64,000 nt of DNA from Arthrobacter sp. 9AX (GCF_902506095.1 NZ_LR733293.1:2892487-2956486), one strand, 5' to 3'; numbered from the stretch's first letter, positions 1 to 9,753 are shown. Made by a program: numbers and translations. Notes: generated by a model not told the origin, from the sequence alone.

Positions 1-154
1 CTGCGGAAAAGCGGTGGAAGTGGAAGCGCCGGCCGTGGAAACATGGGCCGCCCGGACCGCCAGCGAACACGGCTACACCGAGGTGGCGCACACCGTAGAG
101 ATCTTCGGCCTCTGCCCGGAGTGCACCGCGCGCAAAGCAGCCGGGACCCTCTAA
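1..154 (+). CDS. Fur-family metalloregulator (Zur-like), C-terminal fragment
   Basis: Only the last 50 codons lie in the window; the reading frame starts at base 2 and stops at 152-154. The visible part opens with CGK and carries CPEC 13 residues before the stop, which matches the paired-cysteine structural zinc site at the C-terminus of Fur/Zur repressors. It converges on the zinc-uptake permease gene, whose operon is preceded by a long palindrome, so a zinc-sensing Zur role is the natural inference. The DNA-binding half is off the window, so family membership rests on the Cys pattern and neighbours. Confidence 0.7.
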   Translation, partial: CGKAVEVEAPAVETWAARTASEHGYTEVAHTVEIFGLCPECTARKAAGTL

Positions 155-155
155 G

Positions 156-1031
156 TCACTGCGGCTGCAGCACCCGCCCGTTAATCCCGCGGGAAGCACG
201 GACGGAACCGATAATCCGGCACACCACATAGATCAGGAACGAGAGCGTGGTGACGTAGGGACTGATGGGGATGCGGCCGCCCAGCGCCAGCAGGATGCCG
301 CCCACGGTCGCCGTAATGGCAAAGGCTACGCTGAGCACCACCACTGCCACCGGTGACGAGGTCACCCGGAGGGCTGCCGCAGCCGGTGTGATGAGGAGCG
401 CGAGCACCAGGAGTGCGCCCACCACCTGGATGGACAGGGCCACGCTGATGCCCAGCAGGACCATAAACACGATGCCCAGGGTCCGGACCGGAACGCCGCG
501 GGCCTCAGCCAGTTCGGGATCCACACTCGCGAAGTTCAACGGCCGCCAAATGGCCGCCAGGACCAGCATCACCACTACGGCAGTCCCGGCCAGCGCCTGG
601 AGCTGAACGGTATCCACCGAAACAATCTGGCCGGTCAGCAGCCCGAACTTGTTGGCGGCACGGCCCTCATACAGGGACAGGAACAGGATCCCGAGGCCCA
701 GCCCGAAGGGCATGATCACCCCGATGATCGAATTCTTGTCCCTGGCCCTGACTCCCATGAGAGCCAGCAGCAGCGCAGCAGCCACCGAGCCGATGAGAGA
801 ACCGAAAACAATGTCCGCGCCAATCAGCAGGGCGAAGGCCGCGCCGGCGAAGGACAGTTCCGAAATGCCATGCACAGCGAACGCCAGGTCACGCTTCATC
901 ACGAAGGTGCCCACCAGGCCGCCGAGCAGTCCCAGCACGGCACCGGCCCAGATGGAGTTCTGGACCAGGACCAGCAATTCGCCGTAGTTCTCGAAACTGA
1001 AGATCGCGCCGATGATGCTGTCGGCGTCCAT
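156..1031 (-). CDS. znuB: Zinc ABC transporter permease ZnuB
   Basis: A 291-residue polytopic membrane protein of the ABC-3 family (ZnuB/MntB type), with about eight hydrophobic segments from residue 25 to 275. It would form the membrane channel of a high-affinity divalent-metal importer. It is the third gene of a minus-strand operon; its start overlaps the end of the ATPase gene by one base. Family members import Zn or Mn. Zinc is preferred here because the binding protein has a His/Asp-rich loop and a Zur-like regulator lies next door, but manganese is not excluded by sequence alone. Confidence 0.88.
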   Translation of the reverse strand: MDADSIIGAIFSFENYGELLVLVQNSIWAGAVLGLLGGLVGTFVMKRDLAFAVHGISELSFAGAAFALLIGADIVFGSLIGSVAAALLLALMGVRARDKNSIIGVIMPFGLGLGILFLSLYEGRAANKFGLLTGQIVSVDTVQLQALAGTAVVVMLVLAAIWRPLNFASVDPELAEARGVPVRTLGIVFMVLLGISVALSIQVVGALLVLALLITPAAAALRVTSSPVAVVVLSVAFAITATVGGILLALGGRIPISPYVTTLSFLIYVVCRIIGSVRASRGINGRVLQPQ

Positions 1032-1846
1032 CAGGCCACCTCCCCGGCGAGGGCATGTGCCTCGGTGTGATGGTGGGTGGTGGCGTCCGGCAGGCCAACC
1101 ACCACGATGCGCCCGTTGGCATGGATGACCTCAACGTGGCTGCCGTACAGGTCGGAGAGGACCTCGGTGGTCATCACTTCCTGGGGCGTGCCCACCTTGA
1201 AGCGGCCGCCGGCCAGGTACAGGATCCGGTCTACGTACTCGATGATGGGGTTGATCTCGTGGGTGACAAAAACCACCGCGCTGTTTTGCTCGTGGCATTG
1301 TTTGTTGATCAGCGCACTGACGGCCTGCTGGTGATGCAGGTCCAAGGAGAGCAGTGGCTCGTCGCAGAGCAGGACTTTGGGGTCTGTTGCCAGTGCCTGG
1401 GCTACCCGTAGCCGCTGCTGTTCGCCGCCGGAGAGCTGGCCCACCGGGACCTTGGCATAGTCTGCAGCGCCCACCTGCTCCAGCAGCTCGTCAATCCTGC
1501 GGTTGGCCCTGGCCGACGACAGTCGAAGTCCCCAGCGGTGACCATCCACGCCGAGGCCCACCAGGTCCCTTGCCCGCATGGGCGTGTCGAGAGCGAACGA
1601 TTTCTGCTGCGGGATGTAGCCGATCAGGCTGCTGCCGCGCTCCACCGGGTGTCCGCCGAGCGTGGCCTTGCCCCGGTGCAGGTTCTGCAGGCCCAGCAGT
1701 ACTTTGAGGAAGCTGGTTTTACCGCTTCCGTTGGGGCCCAGCACGGCGAAGAACTCGCCGGGCATGATCTCCAGGTCCAGGTCCTCCCACAGCTTCCGCT
1801 GACCGAAGGCGAGGGACGCCCCGGCGAGGCTGACCACGGGTTTCAA
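1031..1846 (-). CDS. znuC: Zinc ABC transporter ATP-binding protein ZnuC
   Basis: A 271-residue ATPase that energises the neighbouring permease. Visible motifs are Walker A GPNGSGKTS (residues 37-45), signature LSGGEQQR (138-145), Walker B VLLCDEP (about 158-164) and a switch histidine in VTHE. The C-terminal tail carries a THHHTEAH cluster (about 256-263), a metal-binding-looking extension seen in some metal transporter ATPases. The start overlaps the stop of the binding-protein gene by four bases, so the two are translationally coupled. Confidence 0.9.
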   Translation of the reverse strand: MKPVVSLAGASLAFGQRKLWEDLDLEIMPGEFFAVLGPNGSGKTSFLKVLLGLQNLHRGKATLGGHPVERGSSLIGYIPQQKSFALDTPMRARDLVGLGVDGHRWGLRLSSARANRRIDELLEQVGAADYAKVPVGQLSGGEQQRLRVAQALATDPKVLLCDEPLLSLDLHHQQAVSALINKQCHEQNSAVVFVTHEINPIIEYVDRILYLAGGRFKVGTPQEVMTTEVLSDLYGSHVEVIHANGRIVVVGLPDATTHHHTEAHALAGEVA

Positions 1847-2832
1847 CTATTTGTCTCCAGAATTTTGCTGACGTTGTTCACATTGTCCGTCATCCACTGC
1901 AGGTAGGTCTTTCCTTCGGGCAGTGTTTCACTGAAATCGACCACCGGCACGCCGGCAGAATCGGCTGCCCTCTTTAGCGCTTCAGTCTGCGGACCTTCGG
2001 TCTGCCCGTTGTAGGCGAGGAACCGGACGGACTTGGAGGCCACCAGGTCGGTTGCGGCCTTGAGCACGGCCGGCGGTACGTCCGAGCCCTCCTCAATCGC
2101 AGCAGTGTAGCCCTCGGGTGTGGCGTTCTCCAGCCCGGCATCGGCCAGCAGGTAGAGCGGGACCGGCTCGGTGACGGCGACGGTGTCCCCGGCTGCTTCC
2201 GACTTCAGTGCGGTCAGCTTTCCGGCCAGTCCGTCCAGTTCTGACTTGAAGGTGCCGGCATTTGCCGTGAAAGTGGCGGCGGAGGCAGGATCCAGCCCGC
2301 CGAGGCGTTCGGCAAGGTCGTCAGCGAGCCGGCCCATGGCGTCCAGGCTGTACCAGACGTGCTCATTGAACCCGCCGTGGTCGTGTGCGTGGTCATCGGC
2401 TTCAGCGGATCCGGCAGGTGTCGCTTCACCCGTGGCTTCGTCCTCGGGGTGCGCCATGCCGGAGAGTTCGACGGCGTTCAGCACGTTGTGTGCGTCAATG
2501 CTGCTGTCCTCCACCAGGGTGTGGAGGAAATCGTCGTAGCCTCCGCCGTTCTCGATCACCAGGTCAGCTTTGGAGACTGCCAGCCGGTCCTGGGCGGTGG
2601 CCTCGTAGGAGTGCGGGTCCTGGCTGGTCTTGTTGATGATGGCGGTGACGCTGACTTTATCGCCGCCCACCGTCTTGGCAATGTCCCCGTAGACGTTGGT
2701 GGTAGCCACCACGTTGATCCCGTCAGCTGTTTTCCCGGCAGATGCCTCAGGCTGCGGGCTGCAGGCGCTGAGCAGCAGGCCAAGCCCGGCGAAGACGGCA
2801 AGGGACGTTCGGGCGGCGGCGGAACGGCGCAC
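1843..2832 (-). CDS. znuA: Zinc-binding lipoprotein ZnuA (ABC substrate-binding)
   Basis: A 329-residue cluster A-I metal-binding lipoprotein that captures zinc outside the membrane and delivers it to the permease. I chose the GTG at 2832: it has a GAGG Shine-Dalgarno six bases upstream and gives a compact signal peptide ending in the lipobox LLSAC (Cys about residue 24). A TTG at 2874 is in frame but abuts the operator and lacks a ribosome site. An early histidine (DPHSYE) and a His/Asp-rich loop (ADDHAHDHGG) fit zinc ligands. First gene of znuACB. Confidence 0.88.
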   Translation of the reverse strand: MRRSAAARTSLAVFAGLGLLLSACSPQPEASAGKTADGINVVATTNVYGDIAKTVGGDKVSVTAIINKTSQDPHSYEATAQDRLAVSKADLVIENGGGYDDFLHTLVEDSSIDAHNVLNAVELSGMAHPEDEATGEATPAGSAEADDHAHDHGGFNEHVWYSLDAMGRLADDLAERLGGLDPASAATFTANAGTFKSELDGLAGKLTALKSEAAGDTVAVTEPVPLYLLADAGLENATPEGYTAAIEEGSDVPPAVLKAATDLVASKSVRFLAYNGQTEGPQTEALKRAADSAGVPVVDFSETLPEGKTYLQWMTDNVNNVSKILETNS

Positions 2833-2874
2833 GGAAAACCTCGGTTCAGTGGTGGATCGGAGAGGACCATTCAA

Positions 2875-2915
2875 GCTTATACCTAAATAGGAATGATTCC
2901 TATTTAGGTATAAGC
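2875..2915. promoter_or_regulatory. 41-bp perfect palindrome, candidate Zur operator
   Basis: Two 20-base arms (2875-2894 and 2896-2915) are exact reverse complements around a single G at 2895. The core reads GGAATGATTCC, in line with AATNATT-centred Fur/Zur boxes. It lies between the stop of the upstream CNNM gene (2922) and the znuA start, so it can overlap the znuA promoter. It could also fold as a hairpin ending the upstream transcript. The operator role is inference from symmetry and position. Confidence 0.75.
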
Positions 2916-2921
2916 GAAACG

Positions 2922-3995
2922 CTAGGCCCCGTTGGGCTGGCCCAACCGTCGGACACCCCTGGCCTGGGTGGCGTCACGGATCTCACCCACCAGCTGCTCG
3001 ATCACGTCCTCAAGGAAAAGGACGCCCTTGGTGTTACCGTCCGGACCGATCACCCGGGCCAGGTGCGAACCTGTACGCTGCATCACCGACATCGCCTGTT
3101 CGATTTCGTCGTCCAGGGCGAGGTTGGCCAGGGACCTGATCCGGCTCTCGGCGATGGGCCGCTCATAAGCTTCCTCGGGAATGGACAGCACGTCCTTCAC
3201 GTGAAGGTAGCCGTAGAGCATGTCGTCCTCGTCGAGCATCGGGAAGCGGGAGAATCCGGTGCGGCTCACTGCCTTCTCGAACTCGACCGGCGTGGTGGCC
3301 GCCCTCAGCATGACCAGTTTGTCGAGGGGCACCATGATGTCCGCCGCGTTGTACTCGGAAAATTCGAGCGCACCGGTAATCAGCCCCGCCTCGTCATCCA
3401 CCAGGCCGTGCCGCGTGGACTCCTGCACGATCGATTGCACTTCCTCCAGGGTGAAGGAGGAGTTCACCTCATCCTTGGGCTCAATCCGGAGCAGCCTGAG
3501 GATGCGGTTCGCCGACCAGTTGAGGATGGAAATCACGGGATTGACCAACCGGGCAACGAACATCAGCGGCGGGGCGAGGAACAGGGCGGCCTTGTCGGCC
3601 ACGGACACCGAGATGTTCTTCGGCACCATTTCCCCGAAGGTGACGTGCAGGAACGTCACCAGCATCAGCGCCACGGCGAACGCCGCCACGTCAGCGACCT
3701 CCATGGGCACGCCAAGGGCGCCCAGCGGCACTGCCAGCAGGTGGTGGATGGCCGGCTCTGCCACGAGCAGGATCAGCAGCGAACAGACCGTGATGCCCAG
3801 CTGGGCGCAGGCCAGCATCAGGGAAACGTTCTCCATGGCGCGCAACGTGGTCTGGGCCCGCTTGGAACCGGCCTCGGCCAGCGGTTCGATCTGGCTGCGG
3901 CGGGCCGACATCACGGCGAACTCGGCGCCAACAAAAAAGGCGTTGGCGAACAGGAGGACAACCAGCCACAGAATCCCGGCCCAGTCGCTCATCAT
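2922..3995 (-). CDS. CNNM/CBS-domain membrane protein (hemolysin family), short form
   Basis: A 357-residue protein with an N-terminal CNNM (DUF21) transmembrane domain (about 1-190, containing GEMVPKN) and a CBS pair (about 200-330). It ends soon after the CBS region, so it lacks the CorC_HlyC domain of its neighbour. CNNM/CorC proteins act in Mg2+ or Co2+ export and homeostasis; 'hemolysin' is a legacy name. Its start overlaps the stop of the longer paralogue by four bases. Such long-plus-short tandem pairs are common in actinobacteria and may form heteromers. Confidence 0.85.
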   Translation of the reverse strand: MMSDWAGILWLVVLLFANAFFVGAEFAVMSARRSQIEPLAEAGSKRAQTTLRAMENVSLMLACAQLGITVCSLLILLVAEPAIHHLLAVPLGALGVPMEVADVAAFAVALMLVTFLHVTFGEMVPKNISVSVADKAALFLAPPLMFVARLVNPVISILNWSANRILRLLRIEPKDEVNSSFTLEEVQSIVQESTRHGLVDDEAGLITGALEFSEYNAADIMVPLDKLVMLRAATTPVEFEKAVSRTGFSRFPMLDEDDMLYGYLHVKDVLSIPEEAYERPIAESRIRSLANLALDDEIEQAMSVMQRTGSHLARVIGPDGNTKGVLFLEDVIEQLVGEIRDATQARGVRRLGQPNGA

Positions 3996-5386
3996 TCCGT
4001 CCTGTCGTGGTTGGTGCGGCCGCGGCCGATCCTGCCCTCATCGGTTTCCCCGTCAGGAGTTCTCCCTGCAGTGTCCCCGGTCCGGGGTTCGGGCCTGGCC
4101 GGGCGGAAGCAGATCCGGTCGATCCGCCGGCCGTCCATCCTGGTGACGCTCAGTGTTCCGCCTTCCACGGGGACGGTGTCCCCGACTGACGCGATCCGGC
4201 CAAGCTTGCTCATCACATAGCCGCCCACAGTCTCGTAGGCTGCCTCGTCCGGGACGGTCAGGCCGGGAATCTGCTCGGACAGTTCGTCCGGACGGAGCAG
4301 GCCGGGAAAGTACCAGTCGCCGGATGCGCTCTGCAACAGGCCCGGGCGCACCTTGTCGTGCTCGTCAGACACCTCGCCCACGATTTCCTCCACGAGGTCC
4401 TCAAGGGTTGCGATCCCGGCGGTTCCGCCGTATTCGTCGAGCACCACCGCAAGCTGCAGGTTGCCTTCGCGCAGTTCAGCCAGCAGGGCATCCAGGTGGA
4501 TGGTTTCCGGGACACGGAGGACCTCGGTCATGATGGCGCCGGCTTCGAGGTTTTGCCGGCGGTCCCATGGCACAGCCACGGCCTTCTTCACATGGACCAG
4601 GCCCCGGATGTCATCGGCGGATTCACCGATGACAGGAAATCGTGAGTACCCGGTGCGGCGCGCGGCGTCCACAATGTCGGACACTGGCTGGCCCGCCTCG
4701 ATGGTTTCCACCCGGATCCTGGGAGTCATCACATCGGCCGCCGTACGGGTGGAGAAATTCAGCGTGCGCGCCACGAAGTTGGCGGTACCGGCATCGAGCG
4801 TTCCCATGGCCGCTGAGCGCCGTACCAACGATGCGAGCTCGGCAGGGGTCCGTGCACCGGAAATCTCTTCCTTCGCTTCGAGACCAAAAACGTGCAGGAC
4901 TTTGTTGGAGAAGCCGTTCAGGACCACGATGGCAGGCTTGAACACCGCCGTGAACATCAACTGAGGCCCGGCCAGGGCGCGGCCCACCGGGAAGGACAGG
5001 GCGATGGCCATATTCTTGGGCACCAGTTCGCCCAGGAGCATGGAGAGCAGAGTGGCGAGCACCATCGCCAGGACAAGGGAGATGGACGCCACGGCAACGT
5101 CAGGAAGTCCGACGGCGGCCAGCGGGGCTTCCAGGAGCCTGCCCACCGAAGGCTCCATCACGTAACCGGTCAACAAGGTGGTGAGGGTAATGCCCAGCTG
5201 GCAGCTGGAAAGCTGCGTTGAGAGCGACTTGAGGCATCTCAGCAAAGGGATGGCGCCGTCGTCGCCGTCGTCAATGGCTCTTTGGACGGTGGCCTGGTCA
5301 AGGGCAATCAGGGAAAACTCGACCGCGACAAAGAAGCCCGTGCCTGCGATCAGCAGCAAGCCGGCTGCGAGGAGAAGCCACTCCAT
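3992..5386 (-). CDS. CNNM/CBS/CorC_HlyC membrane protein (hemolysin family)
   Basis: A 464-residue protein with the full domain order: CNNM transmembrane domain (about 1-190, with GELVPKNMA), CBS pair (about 210-330), then a CorC_HlyC domain (about 345-425). The CBS region carries the conserved stretch ending in VLDEYGGTAG. The last 40 residues are charged and low in complexity. The family is linked to Mg2+/Co2+ efflux, with CBS domains sensing adenine nucleotides. It is the first gene of the pair. Confidence 0.87.
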   Translation of the reverse strand: MEWLLLAAGLLLIAGTGFFVAVEFSLIALDQATVQRAIDDGDDGAIPLLRCLKSLSTQLSSCQLGITLTTLLTGYVMEPSVGRLLEAPLAAVGLPDVAVASISLVLAMVLATLLSMLLGELVPKNMAIALSFPVGRALAGPQLMFTAVFKPAIVVLNGFSNKVLHVFGLEAKEEISGARTPAELASLVRRSAAMGTLDAGTANFVARTLNFSTRTAADVMTPRIRVETIEAGQPVSDIVDAARRTGYSRFPVIGESADDIRGLVHVKKAVAVPWDRRQNLEAGAIMTEVLRVPETIHLDALLAELREGNLQLAVVLDEYGGTAGIATLEDLVEEIVGEVSDEHDKVRPGLLQSASGDWYFPGLLRPDELSEQIPGLTVPDEAAYETVGGYVMSKLGRIASVGDTVPVEGGTLSVTRMDGRRIDRICFRPARPEPRTGDTAGRTPDGETDEGRIGRGRTNHDRTE

Positions 5387-5924
5387 TCAGCATCCCGCCT
5401 GTACGGCCATGGCCGAGGGCATCAGTTTGGTGGTAGAAGAGCGGCGCGGGCGGTACCGGTCCGGCGGAGGGTGGTCAGCGGAGGCCGACGCAGCTTCCTT
5501 TGCAGCTCCTGCCGGCATTGCCGGCGAGTGGTGATGGGCGCGCGTTCGGGGTTTGCCGGCACTGCGGGTGGACTGTGCGGCGCTGCTTACGCCCCGCTGA
5601 CAGCCCCCAGGCCGGCACCTGGATTTACTGTCCATAAGAATTTCAGTCTACAGGAGCAGGCTTCCTCCCCCGTGCTCACTTGTTCGGCCGCGAGGCCCGA
5701 CAGGCCGGGGCAGCCGAACAAGGAAAGCAACCGTCCCGCGGCCGCCATATTCAGCTCATTTCGCGTCTCATCATGATTTGGGTCACCCTTATTGGCAGTT
5801 ACCACAAGATGCTCACTAGACTGGCAATGGTCTGGGTTCAGAGGACGCAGAAACCGGTTGAAACGTAGTGTTGAAGCACCGTGGGCCGGAGAGAAATCAA
5901 ACTCATGGAAGAGGCGTATTTCAA
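5387..5924. other. Intergenic region between CNNM pair and kgd
   Basis: This 538-base gap between two divergent genes holds no credible coding region; the short open frames have no supporting ribosome sites or family signal. It should contain the promoters of both genes. On the plus strand a TTGGCA (5792-5797) and a TAGACT (5817-5822), 19 bases apart, resemble a weak housekeeping promoter for kgd. On the minus strand a TAGACT is visible near 5648-5653. Both are pattern matches only. Confidence 0.4.
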
Positions 5925-8900
5925 GTGCCAGAGCAGCCTAGCCACCGTCTACCAGAGGAATTTGGCGGAAACGAGTGGCTCGTTGACGAACTGTACGAGC
6001 AGTACCAAAAGGACAAGAACGCTGTCGATGCCAAGTGGTGGCCGCTGTTTGAATCCTTCGGCTCGGGCAGCAGTTCTTCTTCCAACGGAAATTCGGCGCA
6101 AGCCACAGCCCACCCCGCAACTAGGGAAATTCCGGTCGTGAACACGGCTCCCGCAGCACCGGCAGCGCCGCCGGCTGCAGCCCCGCCTGCTCCGTCCGCA
6201 CCGCCCGCCGCAGCTCCGGCACCTGCCGCATCCGCACCGGCGCCGGTCACGAAAGCCCCCGCCACGGTGGCTCGGGACGGCGCAAAGAAGACTGAACCTG
6301 GCACCGGTTCGCAGCCCATCCCGGCCCAGCTCCCCAAAAACGTCAAGGCCCCCACGGCTCCGGAAGAGGACGTTGTGTCGGTCCTGCGCGGACCGGCCAA
6401 GGCCATTGCCACCAACATGGTCACCAGCCTTGAGGTGCCCACCGCCACCAGCGTCCGGGCCATCCCGGCCAAGCTGCTGATCGACAACCGCGTTGTCATC
6501 AACTCCAACCTGGCCCGCGCCCGCGGCGGCAAGGTCTCCTTCACGCACCTGATCGGCTACGCCGTCATCCGTGCGCTGTCCCAGTTCCCCTCCATGAACG
6601 TGTACTACGACGAGGTGGACGGCAAGCCCTCCGCAGTCCAGCCGGCACACGTCAACTTCGGCATCGCTATCGACATGCCCAAGCCCGACGGAACCCGCCT
6701 GCTGATGGTTCCGAACATCAAGAAGGCCGAAACCCTTAACTTCTCCGAGTTCTGGCACACCTACGAGGACCTCATCAAGCGCGCCCGCAACGGCAAGCTG
6801 ACGGCCGACGACCACCAGGGCACCACCGTCTCCCTGACCAACCCGGGCGGCATCGGCACCGTGCACTCTGTGCCCCGCCTTTCCAAGGGCCAGGCAGCGA
6901 TCATCGGCGTCGGCGCCCTTGACTACCCGGCCGAATTCCAGGGCGCCAGCGAGAAGATCATCGCCCAGAACGCCATCAGCAAGGTCCTGACCCTGACCTC
7001 CACCTACGATCACCGCGTGATCCAGGGTGCCGGCAGCGGCGAGTTCCTCAAGCTCGTCCACCAGCTGCTGCTGGGTGCGCAGAACTTCTACGACGAGATC
7101 TTCGAGTCCCTCCGGATCCCGTACGAGCCCGTCCGCTGGAGCGCGGACAAGCAGGTTGACCCGGCCGACGAGATCAACAAGGTAGCCCGGATCCAGCAGC
7201 TGATCCACTCCTACCGCGTCCGCGGCCACCTGATGGCGGACACCGATCCGCTGGAGTACGTCCAGCGCAAGCACCCGGACCTCGACGTCCTCACCTACGG
7301 CCTCACCCTGTGGGACCTGGACCGCGAGTGGCCCACCGGCGGCTTCGGCGGCAAGCCGATGCTCAAGTTCCGCGACATCCTGGGTGTCCTGCGCGACGCC
7401 TACTGCCGCACCACGGGCATCGAGTACATGCACATCCAGGAGCCTGCCGAGCGCAAGTGGTTCCAGGACCAGCTCGAGCACCCGTACTCGAAGCCCAGCC
7501 GCGAAGAGCAGCTGCGGATCGTCTCCAAGCTGAACGCTGCCGAGGCCTTTGAGACCTTCCTCCAGACCAAGTTCGTGGGCCAGAAGCGCTTTTCGCTTGA
7601 AGGCGGCGAGTCCCTCATTCCGCTGCTGGATGCCATCATGTCCGACGCCGCCGACGACGGCCTGGACGAGGTAGCCATCGGAATGGCCCACCGTGGCCGC
7701 CTGAACGTGCTGACCAACATCGCCGGCAAGACCTACGCTCAGGTGTTCCGGGAATTCGAGGGCACCCAGGACCCGCGTTCGGTCCAGGGTTCCGGTGACG
7801 TGAAGTACCACCTGGGCACCGAGGGCACGTTCACCTCGGACAATGGCAAGGAGACCAAGGTCTACCTGGCCGCCAACCCCTCACACCTTGAAGCGGTGGA
7901 CCCCGTCCTCGAGGGCATCGTCCGCGCCAAGCAGGACCGCCTTGACCAGGGCGAGTCCTTCCCGGTCCTCCCCATCGTGGTCCACGGTGACGCCGCATTC
8001 GCCGGCCAGGGTGTGGTTGCCGAGACCCTCAACCTGTCCCAACTGCGTGGCTACCGCACCGGTGGAACCATCCACATCGTGGTCAACAACCAGGTGGGCT
8101 TCACCACGGCGCCGTCTTCGTCCCGCTCGTCCACGTACTCCACGGACGTTGCCAAGATGATCCAGGCACCGGTGTTCCACGTGAACGGTGACGACCCCGA
8201 GGCCGTAGTCCGGATCGGCCAGCTCGCCTACGAGTTCCGCCAGCGGTTCCACAAGGACGTCGTCATCGACATGGTCTGCTACCGCCGCCGCGGGCACAAC
8301 GAGGGCGATGACCCCTCGATGACCCAGCCGCTGATGTACAACCTGATCGAAGCCAAGCGTTCGGTGCGCAAGCTCTACACCGAGTCGCTCATCGGCCGCG
8401 GCGACATCACCGAGGAAGAAGCCGAGCAGCTGCTCCGCGACTACCAGGAGCGGCTGGAGCGCGTCTTCGCTGAGACCCATGCAGCCCAGACCTCACCGAT
8501 TCCGATCATCACCGCGGATTCGGCAGCAGTGTCCGACATTGAGCGCCCCATCGCCCAACAGTCCGATTCCGGCACGAACGCACCGGTTTCCACGGCCATC
8601 TCCGCTGACACGCTGGCCCGGATCGGCAAGGCGCACGTTGAGATCCCCGAAGGCTTCACAGTCCACGCCAAGCTCAAGCAGCTGCTGGAGAAGCGCGAGC
8701 AGATGTCCCGTGAAGGCGGCATCGACTGGGGCTTCGGCGAGATCGCGGCCTTCGGCTCGCTGATCATGGAAGGCGTCCCCGTCCGCCTCGCGGGCCAGGA
8801 CTCGCGCCGGGGCACGTTCGTGCAGCGCCACGCAGTCTTCCACGACCGCGCCAACGGCAAGGAATGGCTGCCCCTGGGCAACCTCTCCGAAAACCAGGCC

Positions 8901-9740
8901 AAGCTGTGGATCTACGACTCCCTGCTGTCCGAATACGCGGCCATGGGCTTCGAATACGGCTACTCCGTGGAACGCCCGGACGCCCTGGTCCTCTGGGAGG
9001 CCCAGTTCGGCGACTTCGTCAACGGTGCCCAGACCATCATCGATGAGTTCATCTCCTCCGCCGAGCAGAAGTGGGGCCAGCGTTCATCGCTGGTGCTGAT
9101 GCTCCCGCACGGCTACGAGGGCCAGGGCCCGGACCACTCCTCCGCAAGGATCGAGCGATTCCTGCAGCTGTGTGCCGAAGAGAACATCATCGTGGCCAAC
9201 CCCACCACGGCGGCCTCGCACTTCCACCTGCTGCGCCGCCAGGCGTACAGCCGGCCCCGGAAGCCGTTGATCATCTTCACGCCCAAGCAGCTGCTGCGCC
9301 TCAAGGCCGCTGCGTCGTCCGTCGAGGACTTCACCAACGGCACCTTCCGCCCGGTCATCGGTGACCATGAGCAGCTGGCAGCAGACGCGGTCGAGCGCGT
9401 GCTGCTGGTCTCCGGCCGCCTGTACTACGACCTTCTGTCCACCCGGCAGAAGACCGATGACAAGACCACGGCGATCGTCCGGGTGGAGCAGCTTTACCCG
9501 CTGCCGCATGCAGAGATCGCAGCGGAACTGGCCAAGTACCCGAACGCCGAGGTTGTCTGGGCGCAGGACGAGCCTGCCAACCAGGGACCGTGGCCGTTCA
9601 TGGGCCTGAACCTTCCGGATGCGCTTGGCCGCAGGGTCCGCCTCGTGTCGCGCCCGGCCTCGGCCTCCACGGCTGCGGGTTCCATGAAGCGCCACGCCGC
9701 GGAGCAGGATGCCCTGCTGAAGCAGGCATTTGCACGGTAG
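5925..9740 (+). CDS. kgd: Multifunctional 2-oxoglutarate metabolism enzyme Kgd (SucA-type E1 with E2 domain)
   Basis: A TCA-cycle enzyme of 1271 residues that decarboxylates 2-oxoglutarate with thiamine diphosphate and supplies E1 and E2 functions in one chain. Order: short E1 leader, Ala/Pro-rich linker (about 65-145), E2 acyltransferase domain (about 155-380, with YDHRVIQGAGSG near 360), then the E1 body (HRGRLNV near 588, GDAAFAGQG near 690, RRGHNEGDDP near 787) and a transketolase-like C-terminus. No lipoyl domain is present, typical of actinobacterial Kgd. I chose GTG at 5925 because it gives the usual N-terminus MPEQPSHRLPEEFGG and follows GGAAGAGG. A longer frame from 5868 looks spurious. 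Confidence 0.95.
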   Translation: MPEQPSHRLPEEFGGNEWLVDELYEQYQKDKNAVDAKWWPLFESFGSGSSSSSNGNSAQATAHPATREIPVVNTAPAAPAAPPAAAPPAPSAPPAAAPAPAASAPAPVTKAPATVARDGAKKTEPGTGSQPIPAQLPKNVKAPTAPEEDVVSVLRGPAKAIATNMVTSLEVPTATSVRAIPAKLLIDNRVVINSNLARARGGKVSFTHLIGYAVIRALSQFPSMNVYYDEVDGKPSAVQPAHVNFGIAIDMPKPDGTRLLMVPNIKKAETLNFSEFWHTYEDLIKRARNGKLTADDHQGTTVSLTNPGGIGTVHSVPRLSKGQAAIIGVGALDYPAEFQGASEKIIAQNAISKVLTLTSTYDHRVIQGAGSGEFLKLVHQLLLGAQNFYDEIFESLRIPYEPVRWSADKQVDPADEINKVARIQQLIHSYRVRGHLMADTDPLEYVQRKHPDLDVLTYGLTLWDLDREWPTGGFGGKPMLKFRDILGVLRDAYCRTTGIEYMHIQEPAERKWFQDQLEHPYSKPSREEQLRIVSKLNAAEAFETFLQTKFVGQKRFSLEGGESLIPLLDAIMSDAADDGLDEVAIGMAHRGRLNVLTNIAGKTYAQVFREFEGTQDPRSVQGSGDVKYHLGTEGTFTSDNGKETKVYLAANPSHLEAVDPVLEGIVRAKQDRLDQGESFPVLPIVVHGDAAFAGQGVVAETLNLSQLRGYRTGGTIHIVVNNQVGFTTAPSSSRSSTYSTDVAKMIQAPVFHVNGDDPEAVVRIGQLAYEFRQRFHKDVVIDMVCYRRRGHNEGDDPSMTQPLMYNLIEAKRSVRKLYTESLIGRGDITEEEAEQLLRDYQERLERVFAETHAAQTSPIPIITADSAAVSDIERPIAQQSDSGTNAPVSTAISADTLARIGKAHVEIPEGFTVHAKLKQLLEKREQMSREGGIDWGFGEIAAFGSLIMEGVPVRLAGQDSRRGTFVQRHAVFHDRANGKEWLPLGNLSENQAKLWIYDSLLSEYAAMGFEYGYSVERPDALVLWEAQFGDFVNGAQTIIDEFISSAEQKWGQRSSLVLMLPHGYEGQGPDHSSARIERFLQLCAEENIIVANPTTAASHFHLLRRQAYSRPRKPLIIFTPKQLLRLKAAASSVEDFTNGTFRPVIGDHEQLAADAVERVLLVSGRLYYDLLSTRQKTDDKTTAIVRVEQLYPLPHAEIAAELAKYPNAEVVWAQDEPANQGPWPFMGLNLPDALGRRVRLVSRPASASTAAGSMKRHAAEQDALLKQAFAR

Positions 9741-9753
9741 GAACCAGTAAGGC

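Noticed and set aside
5387..5635. 82-codon minus-strand frame just upstream of the CNNM gene
   Set aside because: Low-complexity Arg/Ser/Ala composition and no ribosome site; more likely promoter region.
5949..7811. A 620-codon open frame on the minus strand opposite kgd
   Set aside because: It lies wholly inside the strongly supported kgd gene and has no domain signal. It arises from high-GC third-position bias.
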